Source: Hordeum vulgare subsp. vulgare (taxonomy: Eukaryota; Streptophyta; Magnoliopsida; Poales; Poaceae). Taken from it: 64,000 nt of DNA. Within the stretch, counting starts at the first letter, position 1. The number at the start of each line of letters is the position of its first letter. Under the pieces are notes generated by a model. It searched no databases, was not told where the DNA came from, and was given only the letters and a program-made list of their open reading frames with translations. Of the stretch, positions 33,140 through 44,888 are shown in pieces. Both the position numbers and the translations under genes were made by a program. The stretch covers positions 321,419,186 to 321,483,185 of the forward strand of contig NC_058520.1 in NCBI RefSeq assembly GCF_904849725.1, written 5' to 3'.

Positions 33140-34037
33140 ACCGAGACGTGAAAGGGCATCAGCTGTTTCATTAGGACGCCGGTCGATATGATCGACCTAA
33201 TAGCCATGGAAGTGACCTGCCACATCAGACACAACCCTCCTGTAAGCCGCCATCAGGGGGTCCCGAGAATCCCAAGTACCTGAAACTTGCTGAGCCACCA
33301 AATCAGAATCACCAAAACATCTGACCCACATAAGGTTCATCTCCTTGGCGAGTCACAAGGCCTAAAGTAAAGCTTCGTATTCCGCAACATTGTTGGTACA
33401 TGGAAACACGAGTCGGAGGATATAGCAGGATTTGTCCCCTTGAGGTGATATCAGCACCACGCCAGCCCCCGAGCCTTCCAACTGTCTAGACCCGTCAAAA
33501 TAAATAGTCCAGTGTGTGAGGTCAGGCGTGTCTTCCGGGATCTGTATCTCGGTCCAATCATTGACAAAATCAACCAAGGTCTGAGACTTGATAGCCGTGC
33601 GAGGATTGTATCGCACGTGGTGGGGCCCGAGTTCGATTGCCAACTTGGCGATTCGCCCCGTCGCTTCCCGATTCTGGATGATGTCCCTGAGGGGAGCGGA
33701 GCTAACCACCGTGATGGGATGGTCTTGGAAATAATGTTTGAGCTTTTGGCTTGCCATAAAGACCCCATAAACTAACTTCTGCTAGTGTGGGTATCGCTGC
33801 TTGGAGAGAGTTAGCACCTCGCTAATGAAATACACCGGGCGTTGCACTGGATATTCCTTTGCCTCCTCCTTCCTTTCGACGACCACTTCCACACTCACTG
33901 CTTTGGAGTTTGCCGCAATATACAGGAGCATGGGCTCTTTATCAATCAGGGCGGCAAAACCGGCGGGTTGACCAACTGCTGTTTAAGGCTTTGAAAGCTT
34001 CATTGGCTTCTTCTGTCCAAACAAAATGGTCAGATTT
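33140..34037 (-). pseudogene. D RNase H region (dual RNase H)
   Basis: After RT comes the usual Gypsy RNase H, broken by frameshifts between 33760 and 34037, and ending in a SQKLKHYFQDHPITVVS block. A second RNase H domain follows (WTIYFDGSRQLEGSGAGVVL, AEYEALL, GDSDLVAQQV, NETADALSRLG). Tat-lineage elements are known to carry this extra, archaeal-like RNase H. Both degrade RNA in RNA/DNA hybrids during reverse transcription. A stop near 33362 splits the second domain. Confidence 0.75.
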
Positions 34038-34943
34038 TTAAAGCAGTTGATAAAGGGGAATAGCCTTTTCACCCAGACGGCTTATAAAGCGACTTAAGGC
34101 CGCAATATGAGCCGCCATCCGTTGAACTTGATTAATATTTGCTGGCTTCCCAAGGGAAGTAACCGCCTCGATTTTGTCCGGGTTAGCTTCGATGCCATGC
34201 TCAGACACCAGGAAACCCAACAATTTTCCTGCAGGAACACCAAAGACACACTTGGTGGGATTAAGCTTCATCTGGTATACCCGCAGATTATCAAAAGTTT
34301 CCTTTAGGTCTTCCAGTAGTGTTTCCTTCCTGCGAGTTTTAACCACAATGTCGTCAACGTAAGCATGGACGTTGCGTCTGATTTGGCCACGGAGGCAATT
34401 TTGGATGCAGCGCTGGTAAGTCGCCCCTGCACTCTTGAGCCCAAACGGCATGGACACATAGCAAAAAGCCCCGAAGGGGGTTATAAAAGTTGTTTTCTCC
34501 TGATCTTCCATGGCCATCTTGATTTGGTGATATCCGGAATAAGCGTCCAGGAAGCACAAACGTTCGCATCCCGCCACCAAATCAATAATTTGATCGATGC
34601 GGGGAAGAGCGAAAGGATCCTTTGGGCAAACTCTATTAAGATCTGTGTAATCAATGCACATGTGGAAGGTACCGTTCTTCTTGATCACCAGAACCGGGTT
34701 AGCCAACCACTTGGGATGGAAGAACTCTACGAGGAATCCGGCGGCCAAGAGATGGGCAACTTCTTCCCCAATTTCCTTGCATCATTCCTCATTGAACCCG
34801 CGAAGGTATTGCTGAATCGGTTTTGCTTTTGGGTCAACATTAAGATGGTGCTCAGCAAATTCTCTCGGTACACCAGGCATGTTAGAAGGTTTCCATGCGA
34901 AGATGTCCCGATTCTCACAGATGAATTCGATGAGCGCGCTTTC
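34038..34943 (-). pseudogene. D reverse transcriptase
   Basis: A long frame from 34748 to 34038 gives a well-preserved Gypsy RT: FHPKWLANPVLVIKKNG, MCIDYTDLNRVCPKDPF, FLDAYSGYHQIKM, MPFGLKSAGATYQ, the catalytic YVDDIVV and KCVFGVPAGKLLGF. The same frame extends upstream through a TGA near 34790 to the sequence after a TAG at 34944-34946. That upstream part contains the ICENRDIFAWKPS and MPGVPREFAEH blocks which precede RT in Tat elements. The TAG sits at the same protease/RT boundary as in B and E. Confidence 0.9.
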
Positions 34944-35520
34944 CTATTTGGGGTCTAGACCCGCCCCGATAGTGAACTTCTTGGTTGAGTCGCCAGGGAC
35001 GAAATCCACTGTCTTAGTGTCATCTGTTGGTTTGAACTTGAGGGGCGGCTCAGCGTCTATTGTTGGCTTCTTCAAAGGTGACATGTCAGCAGGATCAACA
35101 TTGGTCTGGTGATATTTAAGCTCTTCCGTAGCACAAGCAACTTCTGCATAAGCCGCATCCCTTTCTTCGCACTCTCTTGGAATCCTCCTATCACCATCAC
35201 CCGTGATGGGTCCTTTAGGACCAGGTATTTTGAGTTTAAGGTAAACATAGCAGGACCGTGGTTGAGGGCATCAAATCTTTTTCCAACAGGTTCATCCTTC
35301 GAAAGGTGTCGAAGTATAATATGTTGATGCTGCTGCCACCATCCATCAGTACCTTCGATAAGGTATATCCTCCAACTTGAGGAGCCACGACCAATGCTAA
35401 GTCGCCAGGATTGTCAACTCTCGGCGAGTGATCCTCCCTACTCCATGATATAGTCTGCTCGGACCGGTGGAGATATCTAGGGAGTGTCGGCTCAGATATA
35501 CTGTACGCTCGGTGACTCAC
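34944..35520 (-). pseudogene. D protease region
   Basis: The frame 35520-35236 carries an intact active-site block (LSKVLMDGGSSINILY), with the catalytic Asp in DGGS. The part down to 34947 contains the linker to RT and is out of frame with the upstream piece, so one indel at least lies between. It ends LDPK followed by TAG (34944-34946) and GAA. The enzyme would cut the polyprotein into mature parts. Confidence 0.75.
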
Positions 35521-37960
35521 CTTTTTATCACGCCTGCAGGCATTAGTGGTGAAAACGTGGTACTGCCCATTACTTAACTATTTGGGGTTGTTGCGGAAGC
35601 CGCCATCGTCATCCTGCCCCTGCGGAGCCCGCTGTGGGGGTGGTTGTTGAAAGACTCTCGGCGGGTTAATACCGTTGTTGGTGATGGACCGGATACTGCC
35701 CACCATTTGGCTGCGAGCTGCCCTGAGCCCCGGGTTCGGGGAAGCCGCCGAAGGGATTCTGGCATTGATTAGGTGCGCCAAACTGTTCGTGCCATTGGTC
35801 CGGGTTGCTGCCTTGCCCCTTTTTGATCGCCTCCGCCCGAAACTCGAGCATCATGTAACAGTCCTCCCAGCAATGAGTCGCCGGTCCGTCGTCCATGGCG
35901 TGATGCGGGCAGGGGCCCTTTAGTAACTCATTGTAGTTGCGCGGCTTTTTGCCACTGTAACCCCTGTTCTTCTTCTGGTGCCGGTTGCCATTGTTGGTGT
36001 TGATGTTGGATACTAAGTACGAATACTCTTCCTGCTGCCTTCTTTTGCCATTCGCTCCATGATTATGGCGGGCGCGTCCCTGGAACCGGGTATGATTTTT
36101 GGATGACTCGCCTTTCCTTGGCGAGTTGGCTTTACCACCATCTTCTCCTGGATCCTTGGTGTCGTCCGCCTCAGCGTACCTAGTGAGGGTGTCCATTAGC
36201 TCCCCCATATCCTGCACCTTTTGCTTGAGTCGTCCCAACTTCTGCACCAAGGGCTCATAGTGGAAGTTCTGCTCCAGGATTATCACGGCCTGAGCCACCG
36301 TGATACCATCCGATGAATGAATGATTTCCACGACCCGCCGCCTCCAGCGGTCATCCGACTCATCCGGGCGTTGAACGCAGTGCTGCAAATCGACTATTGT
36401 CATCGGGCGCTTGCAGGTCCCTCAGAAATTTTTGATGAAACGCTATTTTAATTCGGCCCAAGACTGGATGGAGTTGGGGGCAAGTTCTTTAACCAAGTAC
36501 GCGCCGTCCCTTCGAGCATCATTGTGAAGTATCTGGCGCAGAGTGCTTCGCTTACATCCATCATGTCCATGGCGATTTCGTAACTCTTGACACATGACGC
36601 CGGCTCAAGGTCTGGAGTATAGTTAGGCACCTTTCTTGGCCCTTTAAAATCCTTGGGCATTCACTCGTTGCAAAGGGCGAGGGCCAAGCATGGCACCCCC
36701 ACTTGTCTGCCGCTTCCAACAAGAGGCGCTGGGGCGACTTGGGTGTCCGGGTGATCCCGACCTGGCGGGTCTCGGTGATCAGGTGAGTTGACCTGGGGAA
36801 AGGGTCGCGGTCCGCTGGTTATGGCGGGCTGGTCCTCTGGTCGACTCCTGGTGCGGCTTGTCTGGGGAGTGGAGTGCAGCCGATCTAGGCTGTGTGAGAA
36901 CTGGGCGTTTTGAAGCACCACCGTCTTCAACATCTCAATGGCGTTCCTTGCTTCTATCTCAGCTGGAGTGTTGCCATGAATCGGAAGGGATTCTAAATGG
37001 CGAGTTGCGGCAAGGACGTTGTCCATCGGGTTGGAAAAGTGACCTCGGGGTGTCAAGAATCGGGGAACGTGATCCGCAACTGGCTGAAACGGCGGGTTTG
37101 GTGGCTGGCCCTCCTCCCGGGGCGTCTGCTACCCCGGGAGTTCGTGGAGTGTCGAACAGGCGGGTCGGGTTGAGATCCGGGGGTAAACGACCCTGATGCC
37201 TCCGCTGATGGACGGCGTCAGATGCACGCTGATGCCTTTCGAGCCGCTAGTTTTCGGTATTCAAGCGAGCTACCTCAGCGGTAATTTGAGCCTGCCGGGT
37301 CTCGATCCTGGCGGCTTCCACCTCGGCGTCCCGCTGAGCCTTTGACACCCCATCTATTATTTTTGTTAGCTCCGTATTTATCGCGTCCTGGTTTTCTGAC
37401 GTTATGGGGTTCGCCATGAGCCTTGTTATCTCCGCCGCTAACTCTACCAAGATCGCGGCCGGGCTTCTAGACGTTTTGCCAGTCCCATCTCCGCTTGCCG
37501 GGTTTGGCGAGGGCTGAGTCGCCCCTGCCATGTAAACGGCGATCTGATGGCGTGTCCGGTCAAGAACCTTGGGGTCCATGGCTAGTGACAAGCCCCCAAG
37601 GCAGCCCCCATGCAGAGACTGAATTAAATCTGAATCGCCCATGGATGATTCGTCATCAGTGTTGACCGGCGTGGTCTCCTGGGTCGCTGATGGTTCTGGT
37701 TCCTCAGATCCCTGCGTGAACCCAACAAAGACCGAACGGGTTAGGTTTGGTGTTGCGACAGGGCGGACGTACCTAGCCGACTCGGCGATGTCGGAGGAGG
37801 TGTCCGGCTCAGGCATAGGCGATCCAACCATGTCGACGAAGACATTGATCTTGCCGAAGGGAATTCTATAGCCAGATTCGATCAAATCGGCCTCAGGCCC
37901 CCATAGCAAGTTGTCGATGTAGTACTTCCCGCGGCGGCTCCGAGTCATGAGCCCCGTTGC
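35521..37960 (-). pseudogene. D gag
   Basis: From about 37950 the minus strand encodes a leader (LLWGPEADLIESG, then an acidic, Thr-rich part). A coiled-coil-like segment follows (about 37247-37500), then a frame change. The capsid part (36661-36448) holds MPKDFKGPRKVPNYTPDLEP and YFTMMLEGTARTWLKNLP, followed by a shifted piece with LQHCVQRPDESDDRWRRR (36403-35666). The end has a CPHHAMDDGPATHCWEDC block that resembles the zinc-binding region of Tat Gag. A TGA at 36661 lies just before MPKDF. Frames change at least twice. Confidence 0.75.
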
Positions 37961-38017
37961 GTAGCTCCCGGACCCTGGTAGTGCTCCCTTTGAGAACTCA
38001 ACTCCACCGTGCGCAAG

Positions 38018-38035
38018 CCCCACGGTGGGCGCCAA
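38018..38035 (-). other. Primer-binding site of D
   Basis: On the minus strand TTGGCGCCCACCGTGGGG begins 1 bp after the 5' LTR. E has a very similar site (TTGGCGCCCACCGAGGGG). Confidence 0.8.
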
Positions 38036-38036
38036 C

Positions 38037-38544
38037 TGTCGTGGTTTTTTCACGGCAGATGTCCTTGTGAAAGGACTTAGTGTTGGAGCCATCGCACCTT
38101 GGTGGCGACTCAAAGGGGTTATGCGGGAGCAAGACAGAGATTTGCCCAGGTTCGGCCCCTCGTGAGGAGGTAAAGGCCTACGTCCTGCTTGGTGTTTGTA
38201 TTGATGGTGTTTCGATTATAGGGGGCGTAACTCGCCTGACCTAGTACTCGGTGATTTCTAACATACCCTCTCCTTCCCCGGGACTCGCCTTTATATACAG
38301 GTCGAGTCCTTATGGTTTACAAGAGTCCTTTCCTTTACATAAATCGTGATTCTTCCGATCTCTAAGTCGCCATCTTTCCAAGACTTGGAGAACTTCCCTA
38401 CAATGGACTTCTCCCGAAAGTCCTGAACCGTCATATGACTCCCGACGTCGCTGGGCCAAGGCCGGAACCACTTGGAGATGAGTCGCCAGCTTGGGTGACC
38501 CGGCCCAACTAGGGCGGGTTACCCAACAGATAATATCCCCAACA
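38037..38544 (-). repeat. 5' LTR of D (508 bp)
   Basis: The full-length partner of 25575-26026, with TGTTGGGG...GACA ends on the element strand. A TATA box (GTATATAAAG on the minus strand) lies at 38289-38299. The CCTTG duplication follows at 38545-38549. Confidence 0.92.
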
Positions 38545-39782
38545 CCTTGCGCCCTCCGGTCCGAACACTCACCCAGGTGGTGGTTGCGGGAACCCCGGGG
38601 TGATGCCCGAGCGCGCCTCGCTGGGCCCCCCGGGGTTCCTAGGCTGATACCTTGGGCCGCGCCCCCAGGCCGGTCTGGCCATGCCTAAGGGCAGCGACGG
38701 GTATCCAAACACCAGCTGGTAACCGAACAAAGCCTGCAGCGGAGACATGGGCGCATGTTCCACCCCCCGTCCACAAGTGAATGTCGAGCGCCCTCGGGGC
38801 AGGATCGGGTATACCACCCCCGGCCCCCAGGTTGGGTTCGTCTGGCCCGGGAGCATGGTCGTATGTGCGTCCACCCTGCCCAATGCGAGAGGTCCCGGTC
38901 CCCAAACCCAGATGCCTGCCTGAGGCAGCTCCCAACCAGTAGGTGTGCCCCACGAGTGTACCCACGCTGGGCACCCTCGCGGAGCTACCCCCTTGGATCA
39001 CCCCCACAACATTGTTCCTACCTGTTCGTGGGGGGTCGGTCCGTGGGGTCGCGCTCGTGCGTCCTCCTGTAGTGATGGCCCGCAGGGTCTTCCCCGTGGC
39101 GCGCACGTGTGCCGGTGTGGTTGTCGTCGGCCCGCGTGAGCCCCCGAGGGTTGATGTAGTCGGGCCTCTGGTATTCTCTCCCTACTCTGTGAAGCATGGC
39201 GGGGAACACTGGATGACGACCTTCAAGAGGAGCTGAGTCTTGCACCCTCATCCGCTCCCGTCGGATCCCCTAGGCGGGTGAGCCTTAATGGAGGTTTGAG
39301 GCGTCCTCGCGCGGTCCTTCTGTTGCAAGTTCCAAGGGCGCGGCTGATGGACACGGCTCGCGCGAGGATGATGTCGAGCTTCTCCGGCAGCGGAGAGCCC
39401 AAGGTGGTGCGCGTGACCTCTGACGTGCTGGTGACGTGCGGTGTGCTGACGCCTGATCTCATACGCCACCAGCAGCGTGACATGCCTGTGCGTCGGGTGT
39501 TGGCAAGCTCGGATGAGGGGAGGGGCCAACGGGACGCGTGGAAGAGCCGGGGCGACGCGGGGATGCTGCACGGTTGGTGAAGATGGCAAACCTCGGTGCT
39601 CGCCTAAAGTCTGTCCAGCATGGCCGTCGGGCGTCGTGGTGCATGGGGGCAGACGGGCATCGTGGTCTGCCCACGCCGTCCGCGCCACACGGGCAGCAAG
39701 TCTCTCCACGCGGACTCGTCGTTTCCCCGCCATAGACGCGGTGAGGTTCGGTGAGCCGAACATTTGTGGAGACCTCCACACG
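38545..39782 (-). other. 5' internal region of C
   Basis: GC-rich DNA between the primer site of C and the D insertion. Overlapping frames of 100-180 codons on both strands have no Gag motif or zinc knuckle, and none stands out. By position it should hold the leader and gag remnant of the non-autonomous element. Confidence 0.45.
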
Positions 39783-39802
39783 CCCCCTACCGGGCACGCC
39801 AA
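39783..39802 (-). other. Primer-binding site of C
   Basis: On the minus strand TTGGCGTGCCCGGTAGGGGG lies next to the 5' LTR and parallels the site of A at 4998. Confidence 0.75.
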
Positions 39803-39803
39803 A

Positions 39804-40678
39804 AGTCGGATTTCGGGTTTCGCAAAACCCTAAGGATTCGGACACTGGGGTGTGTACGAAGGTCTATCCCTACTTCGCCTCGCCTAACCCACTAATTGAT
39901 GGAAACTATGAAGGACTCACTCGAGGTCGAGGGGAACACAGAATGCAACAGTTTACCCCGGTTCGGGTTGCTGCGAAGCATAAAACCCTACTCGTGCTTT
40001 GGTTGGAGTGCCTCTCACGGAGGTGGTGGATGAATTAGTACAACGTTCTTGGGCCTCTAGAGGCCGAGCGACTAGATGTGTTGTTCTACCATCTGAATGA
40101 ACTCCCCCTCTAAAGTATCCTACCCTCTCTATTTATAGCGAAGGCCCGGGTCCTCTTCCCTCATAGCTTCGGCGAGAAGGGATCCCACAGCGGCCCATTT
40201 TGAATGGGAACAAGGGAACATGCTCCCCTGCCCAAAGGTGGTCTTTGCCTGCAAAGTAACTGTCCGCGCCGCAGAGACGGGCCCGTGGATGACGTTTGCC
40301 CTACTAGTGGGAGGTTGCGGCTTTGCTGCACCAGAAGGGAAACCTTTGGAAGATTCCTTTGGAAAACCTGTACGCTCCCGCCTCCTTTGCACCAAAGGGG
40401 AAACTGTCACGTCCTGCCATCTCCTGCTCGCCCGTCCTTTCCTCGCGTCACCCTTGACTCCTAAAGCCCGACCTTGCCTTGAAATATCCGCCTCTCCGGA
40501 GGGGCCCTGAGGAGGCCCCTTGCGGGTCTCGACACTGCTTCTCCTCGTGAGTCTTGGACCGTCACGAGGGCCTTGTTCAGGGTGGTGCTGCTCCTTGCTA
40601 ATCTTGTGCTAATGAAGTGGGCCAGCACTGGGCCGCAGGCAGGCAGGTCTGGGTACCCCGGTTCCCAGAACACCGACA
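39804..40678 (-). repeat. 5' LTR of C (875 bp)
   Basis: It pairs with 20094-20968. The plus-strand left end reads AGTCGGATTT where TGTCGG is expected. A TATA box on the element strand lies at about 40130-40138. The ACTTC duplication and M's coding sequence follow directly. Confidence 0.9.
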
Positions 40679-41605
40679 ACTTCCGTTGGTTATGATACCC
40701 TATTTGGACTAACGGATGTGAAAGTCATTAAGGGAGATACTCCCGAAGTGGCTTTTGTTGGAGAGTTGGATGACAACCTTTACACGGTTGATTTCTCGAA
40801 AGAGAGCACATTCCATGCAACTTTTTTAATGGCCAAGGCCGATAAGGGATGGCTATGGCATCGCACGCTAGCCCATATCGGCATGAGAAATCTTCAAAAT
40901 CTCTTAAAGCTTAATCACATCCTTGGACTAACCAATGTCTAATTTGAGAAAGATCGTGTGTGTAGTGCATGCATAGCCGTGAAGCAACATCAATCAAAGC
41001 ACCCACCCAAGAATATTGTATCTACTTCAAGGCCTTTGGAGCTCCTTCATGTGGATCTTTTTGGGCCTCCGTCATGGGATAGTCTTGGGGGGAAAAAGTA
41101 TGGACTTGTCATTGTTGATGATTATTCAAGATATACATGGGTGTTTTTCCTGAAGTCCAAGGACGAGACAAAGATCACATTCATTGAGTTTGCCAAGCAA
41201 TCCCAACGCAAGTTTGACAAAGAAATCTTTGGCAATAAGAAGTGATAATGGCTTCGAGTTCAAGAACTACACCTTGGAAGAATTTCTTAATGATGAGGGG
41301 ATTGAGCGTCAATATACCGCACCCTACACTCCTCAACCAAATGGTGTAGCTGAGAGGAAGAACCGTACAGTTGTGGAAATGGCATGCTATACAGTTGAGG
41401 AAGGTCCATGTTGGATGAATACAAGTCACCACATAGTTTTTGGGCTGAGGGTGTCAACACAGCATGCCATACATCATACCAGCTGTTCCTCCGCCCAATA
41501 TTGGAGAAGACTCCATATGAGCTCCTAACCAGGAACAAGCCATATGTCAAGTACTTTCGTGTATTCGCATGCAAGTGTTTCATCCTCAACAAACGAGAAC
41601 GGTTA
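40679..41605 (+). pseudogene. M integrase
   Basis: The frame resumes after C with the linker and the zinc domain (WLWHRTLAHIGMRNL and CSACIAVKQH, giving HHCC). The core follows: LLHVDLFGPPSW with the first Asp, IVDDYSRYTWVFFL, IRSDNGFEF with the second Asp and PQPNGVAERKNRTVVEMA with the Glu. The set is complete, but a TAA near 40940 and frameshifts near 41235 and 41400 break it. The coding sequence is then interrupted at 41606 by a MITE. Confidence 0.88.
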
Positions 41606-41909
41606 GGCCTTGTTTGGTACTAGTGTTTTTGAGGAGATTGGTGGGGATAATCCCCCAAGGGATTGGGTGAAACCCCAACCTTCACCCAATCCCTTCAAAT
41701 CCCCATTTATCCCCAATACACTAGGTAGGGGTAGTGTATTGGGTATTGAGAAAAATACACTATAATTTGGGGATTTGAGGGAAAATGTGGGGAAGAAACA
41801 TGTTAAATACACTAGAACCAAATGGTGTTATGAGATGTGTGGGGATTGAGGGGTTTGACCGGGATAATCCCTACAAATTCCTTAAAATACACTAGTACCA
41901 AACAAGGCC
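41606..41909. mobile_element. Tourist-like MITE (PIF/Harbinger type), 304 bp
   Basis: Terminal inverted repeats GGCCTTGTTTGGTACTAGTG and its complement bound a non-coding 304-bp block. A TTA lies on each side (41603-41605 and 41910-41912), which is the target preference of PIF/Harbinger elements. It encodes nothing and sits within M's coding region. Removing it with one TTA would leave M's local reading frame continuous. Confidence 0.92.
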
Positions 41910-42653
41910 TTAGGGAAATTTCAATCCAAGAAAATTGAGGGGATATTTGTTGGTTATGGATCAAACTCTCACGCCTACAGAGTCTACAACAAATCCAATG
42001 GATGTGTTGTAGAAACTTGTGACGTGATGTTTGATGAATTTAACGGCTCCCATGGGGAGCAAGTTGATCTAGGTGATGCAGGTGAAGAAGATCCCTCTCA
42101 AGATATTTTGACCATGGGTGTTGGTGCCCTTCTTCCAATGGAACAAGAACCTCATGATGATGATGAAGAAGATGGAAGTTTCCCTCATCCTCAAGTCGAC
42201 TCAACACCCATACCTCCACAAGATCCTAGTGCTCAAACCATGCTAGTTGTTCAGGATCAAGAAGGAGAACACGTCCCTCACCATGATCACATTCAAGAAC
42301 AAGATCATCGGCAAGAGCTAGATCAAGAAAATGCTATCATTGATGATGAACCTCAACAATTGCAACATGAAGAATAATATCCTCCACCACACATTAATGA
42401 TCCATATGTTGAGGATATAGATGATGGAAATGAAGTTGAACCTCGTGAAACCATGACCACCATCATGCCACGAGTGGCCGGTCGTGTCGATGTTGATAAT
42501 ATTCCTACCGGCATATCGGAAGGTAGAGTCACTCGTAAACAATTAACAAACTTTTGTGCTCACTTTTTGTTTGTATCTAGTGTTGTGCCACTCAAGGTAC
42601 AAGATGCATTGTGGGACAATGATTGGCTCGTTGCTATGCAATAAGAGGAACAC
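41910..42653 (+). pseudogene. M linker between integrase and RT
   Basis: The frame continues with the FVGYGSNSHAYRVYN block that ends Copia integrases. A long acidic, Gln- and His-rich linker follows (42024-42377) and then the start of the RT region. Stops at about 42375 and 42642 interrupt it. Low-complexity linkers of this kind are variable and probably not conserved. Confidence 0.75.
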
Positions 42654-43560
42654 AATGTCATTGGAACAAAATGGATTCTTAAGAACAAGAAAGATGAGAA
42701 TGGCATAGTCATACGCAACAAGGCAAGGTTAGTGGCACAACGGTAGTCCCAAATTGAAGGTTTGGACTTTGGTGAGACCTTTGCTCATGTTGCTCGTATT
42801 AAGTCTATTCACATTTTACTCGCTTATGCTACTTTCAATGGTTTTATGTTGCATCAAATGGATGTGAAGAGTGCTTTTCTTTATGGTCCTCTACAAGAAG
42901 AAGTATATGTATCACAACTACCTGGGTTTGTTGACCCCGATCACAAAGACTATGTGTATAAACGTCACAAGGCTTTGTATGGCCTCAAACAAGCACTGCG
43001 TGCTTGGTATGATCATCTTAAGAAGTATCTACTCGATGATGGCTTTGTGAGAGGGGTAATCGATCCTACTCTTTTTACTAAGAGGGATAACGGCGATTTG
43101 ATCTTATGCCAAATCTATGTGGATGACATCATTTTTGTTTCTCCTAACATTCATTTGTGCAAGAAGTTTGTGGACTCCATGACCAAGACCTTTGAAATTT
43201 CACTCAATACGGACTTGAAGTACTTTCTCGAATTTAAAATACAACAATTTCAAGAAGGAATTTTCTTGTCTCAACAAAAATACCTTAAGGACATTCTAGA
43301 ACAGTTTGACATGACAAATGCTAAATCATGTAAGACACCCATGTCCACAAAACTTGTTCTCACTAAAGACACCGATGGTATTCCTTTTGACCCATCTATT
43401 TAACGCTCTATGATTGGTTCATTGCCTTATATTTGTGCATCTAGACCAGACATCATGCTAAGTGTAGGCGTATGTGCAAGATTTCAAGCTTCCCCTAGGG
43501 AAAGCCATCATACGGCGGTTAAGCATATCCTAAGACACCTTGTTCGCATCCCAAAGTTGG
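42654..43560 (+). pseudogene. M reverse transcriptase
   Basis: The Copia RT blocks are in order: GTKWILKNKKDENG, KARLVAQ, HQMDVKSAFLYGPLQEEVYV, KALYGLKQALRAWYDHL, the catalytic CQIYVDDIIFVS (about 43107-43142) and YLKDILEQFDM. A TAG at about 42748 and a TAA at about 43401 break the frame. After the second stop the frame continues with IGSLPYICASRPDI. The catalytic Asp pair is intact, so loss of function comes from the stops. Confidence 0.9.
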
Positions 43561-44070
43561 GTTTATGGCACCCCAAAGGATGCAAAGTTTGACCTCATTG
43601 GGTACACAGATGAGGATTGGGCTAGTGAAAAAGTGGGACGGATATCCACTTCTGGTGCATGTCAGTTTCTTGGACGCTCCATGGTAAGTTGGTCCTCGAA
43701 GAAGCATAATTGTGTTTCACTCTACACTGCCGAAGCTGAATACATCGCAACTTCAAGCTGTGCAACTCAATTGCTATGGATGAGACAAACTTTGAAGGAT
43801 TATGGTATCACCTATAGACATGTGCCTCTTTTATGTGATAATGAAAGTGCCATCAAGATTGCTGAGAACCCCATTGATCACCCTCGCACAAAATACATTG
43901 ATATTAGGTATCACTTCTTTAGAGGTCATGTGCAAAACTGTGACACTGATATTGCTTACGTGGGTACAGATATGCAACTAGAAGACATCTTCACCAAGCC
44001 ATTGGACGAAGCAAGGTTTTGTCAACTTAGGCGTGAACTTGGTATCTTGGAGCTTGATAACATTATGTGA
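43561..44070 (+). pseudogene. M RNase H
   Basis: The domain shows LIGYTDEDWASEK with the first Asp, SGACQFLGRSMVSWSSKKHNC, TAEAEYIATSS with the Glu and LCDNESAIKIAENP with a further Asp. It ends TKPLDEARFCQLRRELGI, the usual end of Copia pol. It would remove template RNA. This piece itself is open, but a frame change near 43540-43590 separates it from RT. Confidence 0.88.
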
Positions 44071-44888
44071 AATCTTGTACACCTACATACACTTACTTCA
44101 TGTTTTATCTAGGTGTAGGCATGTATTTAGGGGGAGACATTCAATTCATGAGTTCTCTCACCCTATACGATGCATAAATCAACCCAACACTTTCAAAGTT
44201 ACTATGTTCACCTTGGTGACTTGGTGTTTTAAATGACGGAGTTTTGGTGATGGGCTCAAGTTATCTTCAAAGTGGCATCCCACGTTTACTCAAACATGGT
44301 GGCTTAAAACACCACCCACACCCTTATAATGAACATCGTTAGAGCTGTTTAGCTAGAATGGTCACTATTTGAAACAATTTTGGGTGTTACATGTGTTAGA
44401 ATATTCTCCATCATCTCACTAACATGGGTGACACAGAACATGAAAAAAATTCTCCGTGTTTGCCTCTCTCCTATTTGCCCCTCTTGGACAACCGACCTAT
44501 CTCAGCCGTCCGATGACCTATTGATGTCTGGACGTCCGACGAGTGTTGGTCGTCCAACGATTTATTAATATCCGGACGTCCGTCATATGTCTGTCGTCCA
44601 ACGATTCGGCCGCATATAAAGTCTAGAGGCCCGCAGGTCTGGGCCTTTGTCCTTACTCCCCGCGCCACCACCCCTCTTTGCTCTTCCCCCCTTGCGCCGC
44701 CAGGACGCCGCCAAGTTCCCTCCGACCGCTTCTCTGGCCGGAGCCCTTCTCTTTGTACACCTCGAGGTAACCTCCTCCTTCTCTCTATATTTCAACCGAT
44801 TCCTTCCCTGTAGTTCTGCTCTCGGTGCTCCAAATGCATACGGTCCCAGACTTAGGGTTTCTCAAACATGGTTGTAGGAATTTTTGCC
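44071..44888. other. M spacer between pol and the third ORF
   Basis: After pol there is AT-rich DNA with an AGGGGGAGAC purine run near 44128-44138. From about 44630 a C/T-rich stretch leads into the third ORF. Short repeated bits resembling M's LTR (TCCGGACGTCCG near 44570) occur here. No gene was seen. Confidence 0.45.

Larger units (their letters stand above)
25575..38544 (-). mobile_element. Element D: Tat-type Gypsy retrotransposon
   Basis: D is complete, with LTRs at 38037-38544 (5') and 25575-26026 (3') and a perfect CCTTG duplication (25570-25574, 38545-38549). The primer site follows the 5' LTR. Gag, protease, RT, dual RNase H and integrase lie on the minus strand from about 37900 to 31756. 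An opposite-strand spliced gene occupies 27158-30685. By hand count the LTRs differ at about 19-20 of ~430 aligned sites, so D is younger than M and C, as its nesting requires. Frameshifts and stops make pol inactive. Confidence 0.92.
20094..40678 (-). mobile_element. Element C: second copy of the A family, with nested D
   Basis: C is in reverse orientation: 5' LTR at 39804-40678, primer site at 39783-39802, polypurine tract at 20969-20984 and 3' LTR at 20094-20968. Both LTRs are 875 bp by my boundaries. The flanks are ACTTT (20089-20093) and ACTTC (40679-40683), and M's coding sequence continues across them. Without D (25575-38544) C is about 7.6 kb. It has no pol domain but carries an opposite-strand gene at 21586-24128. 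By my hand estimate the LTRs differ at roughly one site in nine, similar to M and well above D. Confidence 0.9.
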
